DNA of 7,696 nt, from positions 1-7,696 of the forward strand of contig JAWOCV010000104.1 in assembly GCA_046483585.1 (NCBI GenBank), in the 5' to 3' direction. Made by a program: the position numbers and the translations under genes. Of the stretch, positions 1-6,008 are shown piece by piece. The stretch is from Marinilabilia sp046483585 (GTDB lineage Bacteria > Bacteroidota > Bacteroidia > Bacteroidales > Marinilabiliaceae). Under the pieces are notes generated by a model. That model was given only the letters and a program-made list of their open reading frames with translations. It made no database searches and had not been told where the DNA came from. The stretch's first letter is position 1, and each line of letters starts with the position of its first letter.

Positions 1-3
1 CAC

Positions 4-52
4 TAGCAACTAGCAACCAGCAACCAGCAACCAGCAACCAGCAACCAGCAAT
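4..52. repeat. Heptamer tandem array, seven units
   Basis: Seven consecutive 7-bp units: TAGCAAC twice, CAGCAAC four times, then CAGCAAT. On the minus strand, the coding sense here, it reads as GTTGCTG repeats. It lies 38 bp beyond the stop codon of the outer-membrane protein gene. The three bases to its left do not fit a full further unit, but the array is close to the window edge and more may lie outside. The same unit occurs once at 3193-3203 in the opposite orientation. A 7-bp period in non-coding DNA can change copy number by slippage; no gene effect is visible. Confidence 0.9.
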
Positions 53-90
53 CCCCCCTTAATTTAAACACGGAGCCTATCACTTCATTT

Positions 91-1401
91 CTAAAACCTC
101 GTATTCACCACATTAGAGAAGTCTGAACCAAAACGATAGGTCAATCCAACAGAAGTATATATCTGATAACTTGTGGCCCGGGCCCTTTCCTCAAGCAAAA
201 TTTCTTCCAGGGAGGCATCGCCTGCAGGAATGCTCAAAAGGTCATTGATCAATTCATAATCACCACGGAATCTTAAAGAAAGGCCCTCAACCAAATTGAG
301 ATCAAGACGTGAAAACAAATCAAGACGATTGGCTTCGAAATCATGGAAATAGTGAGAACCTTCCACTCCGCCTCTGATCTCTCCCCAGGGCTGGTCAAAA
401 CTCATCGACACCTCCAGCGCTTGTTTAAAGAGGTTTTCCTGTTTTTTAAAAAAGATGGTCTCTTCCATATAATAATTGCGTGCACCGCCCAACATATAAG
501 CAAAGGTGATGGCACGCCGGGTAGATTCGGAATAGGGATAAAGACTGTATTCAATGCCGGGGGATGCCTCCACATTAAACTCCATATTGTGAAAAGTGCT
601 GGCCAACATATCGACAAACAAACCGACAGACCAGTGTGGTCCAAGGCTCCGTATCATATGACCGTCAAAACCATGCCGGTAATTCTCACTTACAATGTCG
701 CCATTGTCATCTGATCGATAAGTGCTCTCATTAATATTGAAATAAGGTCTTATCCGCACTTTCCAGTCTTCCGAGATCTTGTCCGCAAAAAATCCCCAAC
801 GGGAATTGAACTTTGTCTGACTTGACTCCTTTCGAAAATTGGCTCCTCCATATATTTCAAATACCCAGTTGTTCCAGGGGTCATCAACTTCACTTCTGTC
901 CCGGCTGGAAATACTGTCGTCAATGTTGAATGAAATATATTCATCCATCCCCGAGTTGGCCAGGTAAGGTCCCAATCCTATTTTTAACCTCTTTAAAAGC
1001 CCCTTTCGGGTGTCATCATCGGTATTCGATGAAGGAGCCCAATACGTGATCTCGTTATTCATACCCTCAAATTGCTGACGTCCAATGAAGGATATCACGT
1101 AGTTCGATCCGCCGGAACCTGACCCATGGCGGGACATTTTAATATGTACCTGCGACAATTGCCGCTCGCGCACATAATTGATAACGGAAAGAGATTCACG
1201 AATGTACTGAGTATGATAAGGAAAATCGAGGTATACAGAAATAAAATCCTTCATCCGGGTATCTGATGGCTCTTCGCATGCCTTAACAGGGGGGCCGGAA
1301 AACATTCCGGCAAAGAGCAAAACTGTAACAACCGGGAAGAAAAATCGACGGTCAGAGAGATAAGGGGAAAATTTCTTTTTTAAAACAAACATGATATTCA
1401 T
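91..1401 (-). CDS. Predicted outer-membrane beta-barrel protein with N-terminal periplasmic domain, function unknown
   Basis: The 436-residue product starts at ATG 1399-1401. Residues 8-19 are basic, 20-35 are hydrophobic, and VKA-C at 39-42 suggests signal peptidase I cleavage after Ala41; Lys at 40 argues against a lipobox. Residues 50-165 form a soluble domain (VYLDF, INYVRERQLSQVHI, a Gly/Ser-rich turn at 93-99, FIGRQQFEGM). From about 173 to the end, amphipathic strands such as NWVFEIYGGANF, GPHWSVGLFVDM and PGIEYSLYPYSESTRRAITFAY alternate with charged turns, and the chain ends in Phe436 after FGSDFSNVVNTRF, as expected for a BAM-inserted barrel. From memory, this matches a family of uncharacterised proteins in Bacteroidota and neighbouring phyla, whose members often have CDFDY where this one has LDFPY. 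Function and substrate are unknown. The barrel is a confident call; the role is not. Confidence 0.75.
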   Translation of the reverse strand: MNIMFVLKKKFSPYLSDRRFFFPVVTVLLFAGMFSGPPVKACEEPSDTRMKDFISVYLDFPYHTQYIRESLSVINYVRERQLSQVHIKMSRHGSGSGGSNYVISFIGRQQFEGMNNEITYWAPSSNTDDDTRKGLLKRLKIGLGPYLANSGMDEYISFNIDDSISSRDRSEVDDPWNNWVFEIYGGANFRKESSQTKFNSRWGFFADKISEDWKVRIRPYFNINESTYRSDDNGDIVSENYRHGFDGHMIRSLGPHWSVGLFVDMLASTFHNMEFNVEASPGIEYSLYPYSESTRRAITFAYMLGGARNYYMEETIFFKKQENLFKQALEVSMSFDQPWGEIRGGVEGSHYFHDFEANRLDLFSRLDLNLVEGLSLRFRGDYELINDLLSIPAGDASLEEILLEERARATSYQIYTSVGLTYRFGSDFSNVVNTRF

Positions 1402-1423
1402 AAACCATCAAAGTATTATTAGA

Positions 1424-1455
1424 AAAACATACAATTTTCATAACTATGAAAACAA
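1424..1455 (-). promoter_or_regulatory. Weak candidate promoter of the outer-membrane protein gene
   Basis: Reading the minus strand, TTG (1453-1455) is followed after 21 nt by TATGTTTT (1424-1431), one base away from the Bacteroidota -7 box TAnnTTTG. This would place the transcript start about 15-20 nt before the ATG. The region is AT-rich, so a chance match is quite possible. Confidence 0.25.
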
Positions 1456-1760
1456 CATAACCCAATCAATAGTTGAATCCGCCTGAAAAAAAGAGTGGTC
1501 TTTGTCAAAGCCGGTGTATCTAAAAACACAAATTCAGTCCTAAATTATTGCCAATCAGGTTAAAGCTGCCACCCCAAAAGATATTGGCAACAAAAAGACT
1601 TCCGGAAGTGAACTCATGGTTTACTTCCTTAAAAAAATTTGGTGCTACAAATATAATCAAAGCTATGACAACCGGAAAATTCTTTCTTTTACCCCGGAAA
1701 TTTTGTGACACATTCTGTGTATTTTATGGCCGCTCCGGATGATATGAAGTCGATTTTAGT

Positions 1761-1802
1761 TAAAATTTTTGTTCCCCGGGAAATGTTAACCAGTTCCGGG
1801 GG
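1761..1802 (-). terminator. Possible terminator after the FemAB-like gene
   Basis: On the minus strand CCCCGGAA (1794-1801) can pair with TTCCCGGGG (1774-1782) with one bulged base. After the stem comes AACAAAAATTTT, an A-then-T run rather than a clean U-tract. A second stem-loop lies just before it in the transcript: CCGGG and AAG pair with CTTCCCGG between 1847 and 1824, loop TTTGTG. Together they could stop transcription, but neither is a textbook terminator. Confidence 0.3.
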
Positions 1803-1835
1803 CCGGGAGCGGGTCAGAATTTTCCGGGAAGCACA

Positions 1836-1854
1836 AACTTCTCCCGGGGAATAG
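1836..1854. repeat. 19-bp exact repeat, non-coding copy
   Basis: AACTTCTCCCGGGGAATAG occurs here, 37 bp beyond the FemAB-like stop codon, and again at 2254-2272 inside that gene in the same orientation. The flanking bases differ on both sides. In the gene it encodes YSPGEV. In the gap the matching frame also reads YSPGEV but sits in no recognisable protein. Confidence 0.8.
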
Positions 1855-1890
1855 AAAAATAATCCGGGAAAAACCAACAGCTCCTCATGA

Positions 1891-3015
1891 TCAAAGATGA
1901 TACCCTGGGGCATTCATCTCAGCCAGACGGTATTGCTCATAAGCTTCCTCATCGAAGGGATAATCCCAGCACCCCTGCCGGTGAAGCTGATGCCCCCCAA
2001 AGCCGGCTTTAAACCGGTATAACCCATACATGGGATGATCGGGATCCGGTACGGGAGGGATTCCAAAAAGATCGTACTCTTTGCATCCCATCTCCATGCT
2101 GCGCTTAATAGCTCCCCACTGAAGAGCATGACCGGCCTGAAGATGGCGGTATTGATTGGAAGATGCCCCGTAAAGATATGTGGCCCGGCCACCTGAACGC
2201 GCCAGAAACATCGCGGCCAGCGGATAATCCTCTTTCTCTGCCAGAAGGAGATCAACTTCTCCCGGGGAATAGGTATCCTCGGCAGTTGTTTGAAAAACCT
2301 GCTCAAAGAAATTCATGTCGTTGGAGGCAAGCCGTTTGCGGGTATAGGTTTCATCGTAAAGCCGGAACCACTTGGACAATTCTTCCATTCCGGCCCGCCG
2401 TACCGTTACACCTTTGCGCTGCGACAGACGGATATTGTATCGCGTTTTCGGCTTCATCTGCCTAAGCAAATCGTCTTCATTCATGTTCAGATCAAGCATC
2501 ACCGTATGGGCCGGTAACATATCAGACGGCGCCTTTCGCAAGCGGAAATGCCGGGTATCGAAATTCATTCTCAACTCTTGAATATTCGCATTGGGAGGCC
2601 CCAGCCAGCAACCATCTTCACTGTAAAAATCATCCTCCATCGCCCAGGGGGATTCCCAGCACAGGTCATAACGGACAAAAAAACATTCTTCAGGAAGAAA
2701 ATTCCTCAATTGCTCAGATATTTCCTCCAGCCAGTTGCCACGCCGTTCTTCATCGGGCAACTGCTCGGGACCAAAAGGCACGTAGGCCATGTAGCGTCCG
2801 CCCCCAAGCTCACGCAGGGTGATCAGCACATCCCCCTCCCGCTCCTTACGGGTAAAGCTATGACCTTCAGACAACGCATGCTTTCCCAGCGACAGGTCAA
2901 AAGCAACGGTCCCCCACCCCTGGCGTTTCTTCAGGCGAGCCCAGAATGCGGTCTGCTGAAGAACCTGTGTAGGGATAATTTGACTGGTGTCTTTTGGTTC
3001 TATATCTACGGTCAT
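1891..3015 (-). CDS. FemA/FemB-like aminoacyltransferase (GNAT-type fold)
   Basis: Members of this family transfer an amino acid from aminoacyl-tRNA to the lipid II peptide side chain in Gram-positives; in Gram-negatives the acceptor is usually unknown. The 374-residue product shows typical family signatures: LQQTAFWARLKKRQGW near 20-34, LDLNMNEDDLLRQMKPKTRYNIRLSQRKGV at about 174-203, YLYGASS at 280-286, GHALQWGAIKRSMEMGCKEYDLFGI near 295-319, and GLYRFKAGFGG at 331-341. The start chosen is ATG 3013-3015. The frame stays open to an ATG at 3172-3174, but those 53 extra codons run through two hairpins and TTCCGGG repeats and look nothing like the family, so they are treated as leader. There is no signal peptide, so the protein is cytoplasmic. 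The nearest upstream gene is trkH, 235 bp away, with no functional link visible. The family call is strong; the substrate is open. Confidence 0.85.
   Translation of the reverse strand: MTVDIEPKDTSQIIPTQVLQQTAFWARLKKRQGWGTVAFDLSLGKHALSEGHSFTRKEREGDVLITLRELGGGRYMAYVPFGPEQLPDEERRGNWLEEISEQLRNFLPEECFFVRYDLCWESPWAMEDDFYSEDGCWLGPPNANIQELRMNFDTRHFRLRKAPSDMLPAHTVMLDLNMNEDDLLRQMKPKTRYNIRLSQRKGVTVRRAGMEELSKWFRLYDETYTRKRLASNDMNFFEQVFQTTAEDTYSPGEVDLLLAEKEDYPLAAMFLARSGGRATYLYGASSNQYRHLQAGHALQWGAIKRSMEMGCKEYDLFGIPPVPDPDHPMYGLYRFKAGFGGHQLHRQGCWDYPFDEEAYEQYRLAEMNAPGYHL
2254..2272. repeat. 19-bp exact repeat, coding copy
   Basis: Partner of 1836-1854, 418 bp away in the same orientation, lying within the coding sequence for residues TYSPGEVDLLLAEKE of the FemAB-like protein. 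Recombination between the copies would remove the end of the gene. Confidence 0.8.
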
Positions 3016-3022
3016 AATAGTG

Positions 3023-3052
3023 CTGAGTTCCGGGGTTCGTGTTCCGGGTTGC
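3023..3052. repeat. TTCCGGG-type direct repeat, copy 1
   Basis: CTGAGTTCCGGGG (3023-3035) is followed by GTTCCGGGTTGC (3041-3052). Both parts recur fused as one sequence at 3183-3198. It lies 7 bp upstream of the FemAB-like ATG and is translated only if the longer, rejected start is used. Confidence 0.75.
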
Positions 3053-3082
3053 CATGCGGGCCAGGGGTTCTCTCTATCAGGT

Positions 3083-3131
3083 GAGTAAGTTGTTTCCCCT
3101 GTGAAACCTTGTTTCATGGGGGAAGTTACTC
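3083..3131. other. 49-nt three-helix hairpin in the FemAB-like leader
   Basis: Three nested arms pair in order: GAGTAA (3083-3088) with TTACTC (3126-3131), TTCCCC (3094-3099) with GGGGAA (3119-3124), and TGAAAC (3102-3107) with GTTTCA (3111-3116). The loop is CTT, with a TG/TG internal loop and a small asymmetric one. All 18 pairs are Watson-Crick, so the fold works on either strand. It lies in the presumed 5' leader of the FemAB-like gene, directly next to a second hairpin. I know no named family for it; it could be a structured leader, a repeat element or part of a transcription stop after trkH. Confidence 0.7.
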
Positions 3132-3159
3132 GTTGAGACGCATGGCCGTGCGTCTTTAC
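3132..3159. repeat. REP-like palindrome
   Basis: AGACGCA (3136-3142) and TGCGTCT (3149-3155) form a perfect 7-bp inverted repeat around TGGCCG. Pairing can extend outward through a G-T pair, one mismatch, and GT/AC at the outer ends. From memory, palindromes of this AGACGCAC-GGCC-GTGCGTCT type are scattered between genes in several bacterial genomes, including Bacteroidota; this needs a search. It abuts the hairpin at 3083-3131 with no gap. Confidence 0.7.
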
Positions 3160-3182
3160 TTGATAAACTCCCATTATGGGTT

Positions 3183-3203
3183 CTGAGTTCCGGGTTGCTG
3201 GTT
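3183..3203. repeat. TTCCGGG-type direct repeat, copy 2, with heptamer unit
   Basis: CTGAGTTCCGGGTTGCTGG (3183-3201) repeats the sequence of 3023-3052 in the same orientation, 160 bp apart, so that the two hairpins lie between the copies. GGTTGCTGGTT at 3193-3203 matches the heptamer array of 4-52 in the opposite orientation. Confidence 0.75.
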
Positions 3204-3238
3204 ACCGATATGATTCTGCAAAGGAAAAAATTTATGCA

Positions 3239-3246
3239 CAAAACTA
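3239..3246 (-). promoter_or_regulatory. Candidate -7 box for the FemAB-like gene
   Basis: On the minus strand this reads TAGTTTTG, an exact TAnnTTTG. No TTG stands 17-23 nt upstream; the nearest are 7 and 31 nt away, so support is weak. If used, the transcript would begin near 3232 and carry a leader of about 215 nt containing both hairpins. Confidence 0.25.
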
Positions 3247-3250
3247 AAAA

Positions 3251-4696
3251 TCAATCTTTCCAGAAGTTGGCAGTAAACAAAACAAACACTGTGGTCAGTT
3301 CAAGACGGCCGAGGATCATAAGAAAAGACAAAAAGAATTTTCCACCCCCAGGTATAGCAAAAAAATTGCCGGTAGGACCTACCTCTCCAAAAGCAGGTCC
3401 GATGGCCCCCATGGCTGAAAGTACCGATGCCATGGCAGTAACAGCATCCACCTGCATAAAAATCATAATGATGGTCCCCAACAAAGCTGTTATGAAGTAA
3501 AGGACAATAAAAGACAAAATAGTGCTGACATTTTCATCGTCAACTACTTGTCCGTTTACACGGAGAACAATCACCGAATTGGGATGCAGAAGCCGTAAAA
3601 AATTAACGTAAAAACTTTTAAATGCCACAACCAAACGAATCACCTTCACACCACCGCCTGTACTCCCCACACTGGCCCCAACAAAGAAAAGCAGAAATAT
3701 CATGATCCATCCCTGTGTGGGCCATAGCAGGTAATCATCTGTAATGTAACCGGTGGAAGTCATAATGGATATCACCTGGAAAAAACCTTTTCGAAAAGCC
3801 TCCTCAAAACCAAAATTTACGTGACGGACCAACACCACCATTATTATGGCTCCCACAACCAAAATGATTGACAGATACGTTTTCAATTCATCATTCCGCG
3901 ATAACCGGCTAAATTTTCCTTTGATGGTAAAGTAATGAAGGGTGAAATTAATCCCGGCCAAAAGCATAAAGAACATGACCACATATTGAATATAGGGAGA
4001 GTACCCCGCTATACTGTCATTTTTCGGGGAAAACCCTCCCGTGGCAATGGTACCGAAACTATGGCACAATGATTCAAAAAAATCCATGTTTCCCAGCATG
4101 AGAAATACCAGCTGGGCAGCAGTTAATCCCACATATATGCCCCACAAACGCTTAGCAGTACTGGCTGTTCTGGGCGTAAGCTTTTCATAGGAAATTCCGG
4201 TCGTCTCGGATTTGAAAAGGTTATAACCTCCCACCCTCAACATCGGCAGAATGGCAACAACCAGCACTATAATCCCCATACCTCCAATCCAATGGGTGAG
4301 GCTGCGCCAGTAAAGAACACTTCTCGGGAGTGATTCAATATCTGTCAGAATAGAAGCACCGGTGGTGGTCAGACCCGAAACGGATTCAAAAAAGGCATTT
4401 TCAAACCCGGAAATAGAATGAGTGAAAAGATAAGGCAAAGTACTGAATGATGATATCACCAACCACGTGAAAGTTACGGTCAGATAACTCTCCTTCAATC
4501 CCATACTTGGTCGCAGATTAAATAATGTACCCAAATAGAGTCCCGATCCGCCAAGAAGAGTAATCAGACATGCGTAAAAATGCCCCCAGAAGGTGGGTTC
4601 ATTGTATATCGCAACCCAAATAAAGTTGGTACACATGAACAAGCCCAGGATCATCAGGACACGCCCGAGTATGTTCAGTACAAATCGAATGTTCAT
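3251..4696 (-). CDS. trkH: TrkH-type potassium uptake channel subunit
   Basis: TrkH is the membrane-spanning, K+-conducting part of the Trk system and is normally gated by the cytoplasmic NAD/ATP-binding protein TrkA. The 481-residue product is hydrophobic throughout and shows all four pore-loop regions: TTTGAS (110-115), ATGGFS (218-223), MTSTGY (312-317) and AMGAIGPAFGEVGP (428-441). It also has the family motifs WRSLTHWIGGMGIIVL and GASVGSTGGGVKVIR (340-354), and ends with MILGRLELTTVFVLF. The length is normal. ATG 4694-4696 gives the expected MNIRFVLNILGR start; a TTG three codons earlier is possible but less likely. No trkA is in the window: the upstream neighbour is a lipoprotein gene and the downstream one is FemAB-like. 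Family and role are secure. Confidence 0.95.
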   Translation of the reverse strand: MNIRFVLNILGRVLMILGLFMCTNFIWVAIYNEPTFWGHFYACLITLLGGSGLYLGTLFNLRPSMGLKESYLTVTFTWLVISSFSTLPYLFTHSISGFENAFFESVSGLTTTGASILTDIESLPRSVLYWRSLTHWIGGMGIIVLVVAILPMLRVGGYNLFKSETTGISYEKLTPRTASTAKRLWGIYVGLTAAQLVFLMLGNMDFFESLCHSFGTIATGGFSPKNDSIAGYSPYIQYVVMFFMLLAGINFTLHYFTIKGKFSRLSRNDELKTYLSIILVVGAIIMVVLVRHVNFGFEEAFRKGFFQVISIMTSTGYITDDYLLWPTQGWIMIFLLFFVGASVGSTGGGVKVIRLVVAFKSFYVNFLRLLHPNSVIVLRVNGQVVDDENVSTILSFIVLYFITALLGTIIMIFMQVDAVTAMASVLSAMGAIGPAFGEVGPTGNFFAIPGGGKFFLSFLMILGRLELTTVFVLFTANFWKD

Positions 4697-4716
4697 CCAC
4701 GTCAAATTTAGCGCGG

Positions 4717-4750
4717 CAAAGATAATTTATAATCGAATATCAGATCACAA
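4717..4750 (-). promoter_or_regulatory. Candidate trkH promoter
   Basis: On the minus strand TTG (4748-4750) is followed after 23 nt by TATCTTTG (4717-4724), an exact TAnnTTTG, about 20 nt before the trkH ATG. The TTG belongs to the left terminus of repeat element A. The spacing is at the upper end of what is accepted for Bacteroidota. Confidence 0.45.
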
Positions 4751-4883
4751 TAGATCGTCAGATTTTTAGATGTGAGATGTTATGTAAATCGTATTGCGCT
4801 GAAAAACAAATTTTTAACACTTTTGATGTTTCAGATTTCAACAACTGACTGACCACCCATTATGAAAGTTTAACGAACTATTG
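4748..4883. repeat. Element A: 136-bp repeat with terminal inverted repeats
   Basis: It starts CAATAGATCGTCAGATTTT and ends GAAAGTTTAACGAACTATTG; the start and the inverted end agree at 15 of 19 positions. The left 30 bp closely match those of elements B and C (CAATAG, then GATTTTTAGAT at the same distance); the interior has diverged, with short shared blocks such as AATCGTAT. No clear target duplication flanks it. It fills most of the gap between the lipoprotein gene, whose stop is 11 bp away, and trkH. There is no reading frame inside, so it is a MITE-like or structured-RNA candidate. Confidence 0.75.
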
Positions 4884-4894
4884 GGATCAAAAAA

Positions 4895-5794
4895 TCAATC
4901 AAATTCAAAAATCGCCACCACAGGACGGTGATCAGAAATATAATCCTCATAATTATCAAAACATTCGTCGGGTCTGAGGGTCATGGAAGTGTCGAAATGG
5001 CCGAACCATTCATCGGTGATCAATATATGATCGATGTGACTGGGCCAGCCGGGATAGGAGAAATATTCCTCATCCCCCCGGGCAATACCCATGTCTGTAA
5101 AGCGGTAAGCCTCCTCATCGACGGTGAAGTTGGCAAAAACATCATCAATGTCTTTTTCCTCGTCCAGTTCATCATTAAAATCGCCGGCAACAATTACATG
5201 ATCCCCGGAATAATAGGTATCGATATGCTCTTTGAGCATGTTGGATGCCACGCGCCGCCGATCCACCGATTCATCATCACCGCCGGCTTTCAGGTGCAGA
5301 TTGACCAGCCATGTTTCCGTTCCACTGTCACGATGCCTCACCTTTATCACAAAGGGGGACCGTGGAAAATAATGACTTTCATCTTCAAACCATACATCGG
5401 TTTCTTCCTCTATGAGTTCCACCTCAGTCATCTTGACCAGATACCCAAGTGACATGTTGTAGGAGGTGGGATCCGGAGTAAAGACATATTCCCAGCCTTC
5501 CATCTGATCGGCCAACTCTTTCAGGGCTCCTTCAGTCGTAATTTCCTGGAGGGCCACCACATCTGCATTAATGTGGCTAAGCAGTTCCGCTGTATGCATG
5601 ATGGTGTTGTTCTCTTTGGGAAACTCCTGAATATTAAACGTCACCACCTCAAAATTTTCTCCTTGTTCGAAATTGGTCACGCAATCGGAAAACGACTGTC
5701 CCGATTTGGTGCCATCACCCTCATCGTCGCAACCGGCCCCAAGCATTATCAGGGCAAAAAACAGGATCAAATATAACCTGACCGTCATGTTCAT
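4895..5794 (-). CDS. Lipoprotein of the endonuclease/exonuclease/phosphatase family, probably surface-exposed
   Basis: The 299-residue product starts at ATG 5792-5794, right after an in-frame stop. A signal peptide (LYLILFFALIMLGAG) leads to a lipobox with Cys22 followed by DDEGD. Acidic residues just after the Cys act as a surface-export signal in Bacteroidota, so display on the cell surface is inferred. The catalytic fold covers about 48-298 with every expected motif: TFNIQEF (Asn54), LQEI (Glu84), NLHLKA (Asn165, His167), GDFND (Asp205, Asn207), SHIDH (Asp255, His256) and SDHRPV (Asp288, His289). These make a metal-dependent phosphodiesterase of the DNase I/exonuclease III type. The substrate could be extracellular DNA, but phosphatases and sphingomyelinases share the fold. 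The gene sits alone between repeat elements A and B. Confidence 0.88.
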   Translation of the reverse strand: MNMTVRLYLILFFALIMLGAGCDDEGDGTKSGQSFSDCVTNFEQGENFEVVTFNIQEFPKENNTIMHTAELLSHINADVVALQEITTEGALKELADQMEGWEYVFTPDPTSYNMSLGYLVKMTEVELIEEETDVWFEDESHYFPRSPFVIKVRHRDSGTETWLVNLHLKAGGDDESVDRRRVASNMLKEHIDTYYSGDHVIVAGDFNDELDEEKDIDDVFANFTVDEEAYRFTDMGIARGDEEYFSYPGWPSHIDHILITDEWFGHFDTSMTLRPDECFDNYEDYISDHRPVVAIFEFD

Positions 5795-5844
5795 TTATTT
5801 TAAAGTAACCCTCTGTATATCCCTGTGCTCCTTAAGGGAGATAT

Positions 5845-5875
5845 CAAAGTTGAAAATTGTCTTTATTTAATACAA
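5845..5875 (-). promoter_or_regulatory. Candidate promoter of the lipoprotein gene
   Basis: On the minus strand TTG (5873-5875) is followed after 20 nt by CAACTTTG (5845-5852), one mismatch from TAnnTTTG. The TTG is the left terminus of element B, the same arrangement as at trkH. The leader would be about 45 nt and contains a small stem, CTCC/GGAG, at 5828-5840. Confidence 0.35.
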
Positions 5876-6008
5876 TAGACCGTTAGATTTTTAGATATAA
5901 GATTTAAGATCAATCGTATAACATTAATAATCTGCCTCTTAGCAGGAATAATGCGCATTTTTTAAACAACTAAAAATCAAGTTTTTGCAAAAGTTTAACG
6001 GACTATTG
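5873..6008. repeat. Element B: 136-bp repeat with terminal inverted repeats
   Basis: It begins CAATAGACCGTTAGATTTT and ends AAAAGTTTAACGGACTATTG; 16 of 19 terminal positions match when inverted. In a plus-strand RNA, 19 of the 20 outer positions pair if G-U is allowed, the exception being A-A at position 7. It has the same length and orientation as element A. A TA dinucleotide stands on each side (5871-5872 and 6009-6010), which would suit a TA target duplication, although the right TA also belongs to the next copy. The interior carries no gene. Confidence 0.8.

Larger units (their letters stand above)
1402..1890. other. 489-bp gap with CCGGG-rich segment and a doubtful 63-codon reading frame
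   Basis: This gap separates the FemAB-like gene from the outer-membrane protein gene. The right half (1690-1875) holds at least six CCGG or CCCGGG sites within 185 bp, mostly in the context TTCCGGG or TTCCCCGGGAA. On the minus strand, 1520-1711 is an open frame that could start only at a GTG. Its product would have a basic N-terminus (RGKRK), a hydrophobic run (FPVVIALIIFVA) and an end in LGLNLCF. That could be a tiny membrane or exported protein, but there is no ATG or ribosome-binding site and I recognise no family, so it is not called as a gene. The left part (1402-1520) is AT-rich upstream sequence. Confidence 0.5.

Noticed and set aside
4..52. CRISPR array
   Set aside because: The units are 7 bp and contiguous, with no spacers and no cas genes.
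343..714. 123-codon plus-strand open frame
   Set aside because: Antisense to the outer-membrane protein gene, with no recognisable domain or signal.
1689..1913. 74-codon minus-strand frame overlapping the end of the FemAB-like gene
   Set aside because: Product is low-complexity, encoded by the CCGGG-rich stretch, and matches no family; its YSPGEV only reflects the 19-bp repeat.
2548..3084. 178-codon plus-strand open frame
   Set aside because: It lies antisense to the strongly supported FemAB-like gene and its product matches no family; a shadow frame.
3016..3174. N-terminal extension of the FemAB-like protein
   Set aside because: Encoded by hairpins and simple repeats, and absent from the family pattern; ATG at 3013-3015 preferred.
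4697..4705. TTG start three codons upstream for trkH
   Set aside because: The ATG at 4694-4696 gives the standard N-terminus and needs no rare start.
4928..5452. 174-codon plus-strand open frame
   Set aside because: Antisense to the lipoprotein gene, whose full set of catalytic motifs is on the other strand.
5828..5840. AAGGAG as ribosome-binding site of the lipoprotein gene
   Set aside because: It lies nearly 40 nt before the ATG and an in-frame stop directly precedes that ATG; part of a small stem instead.
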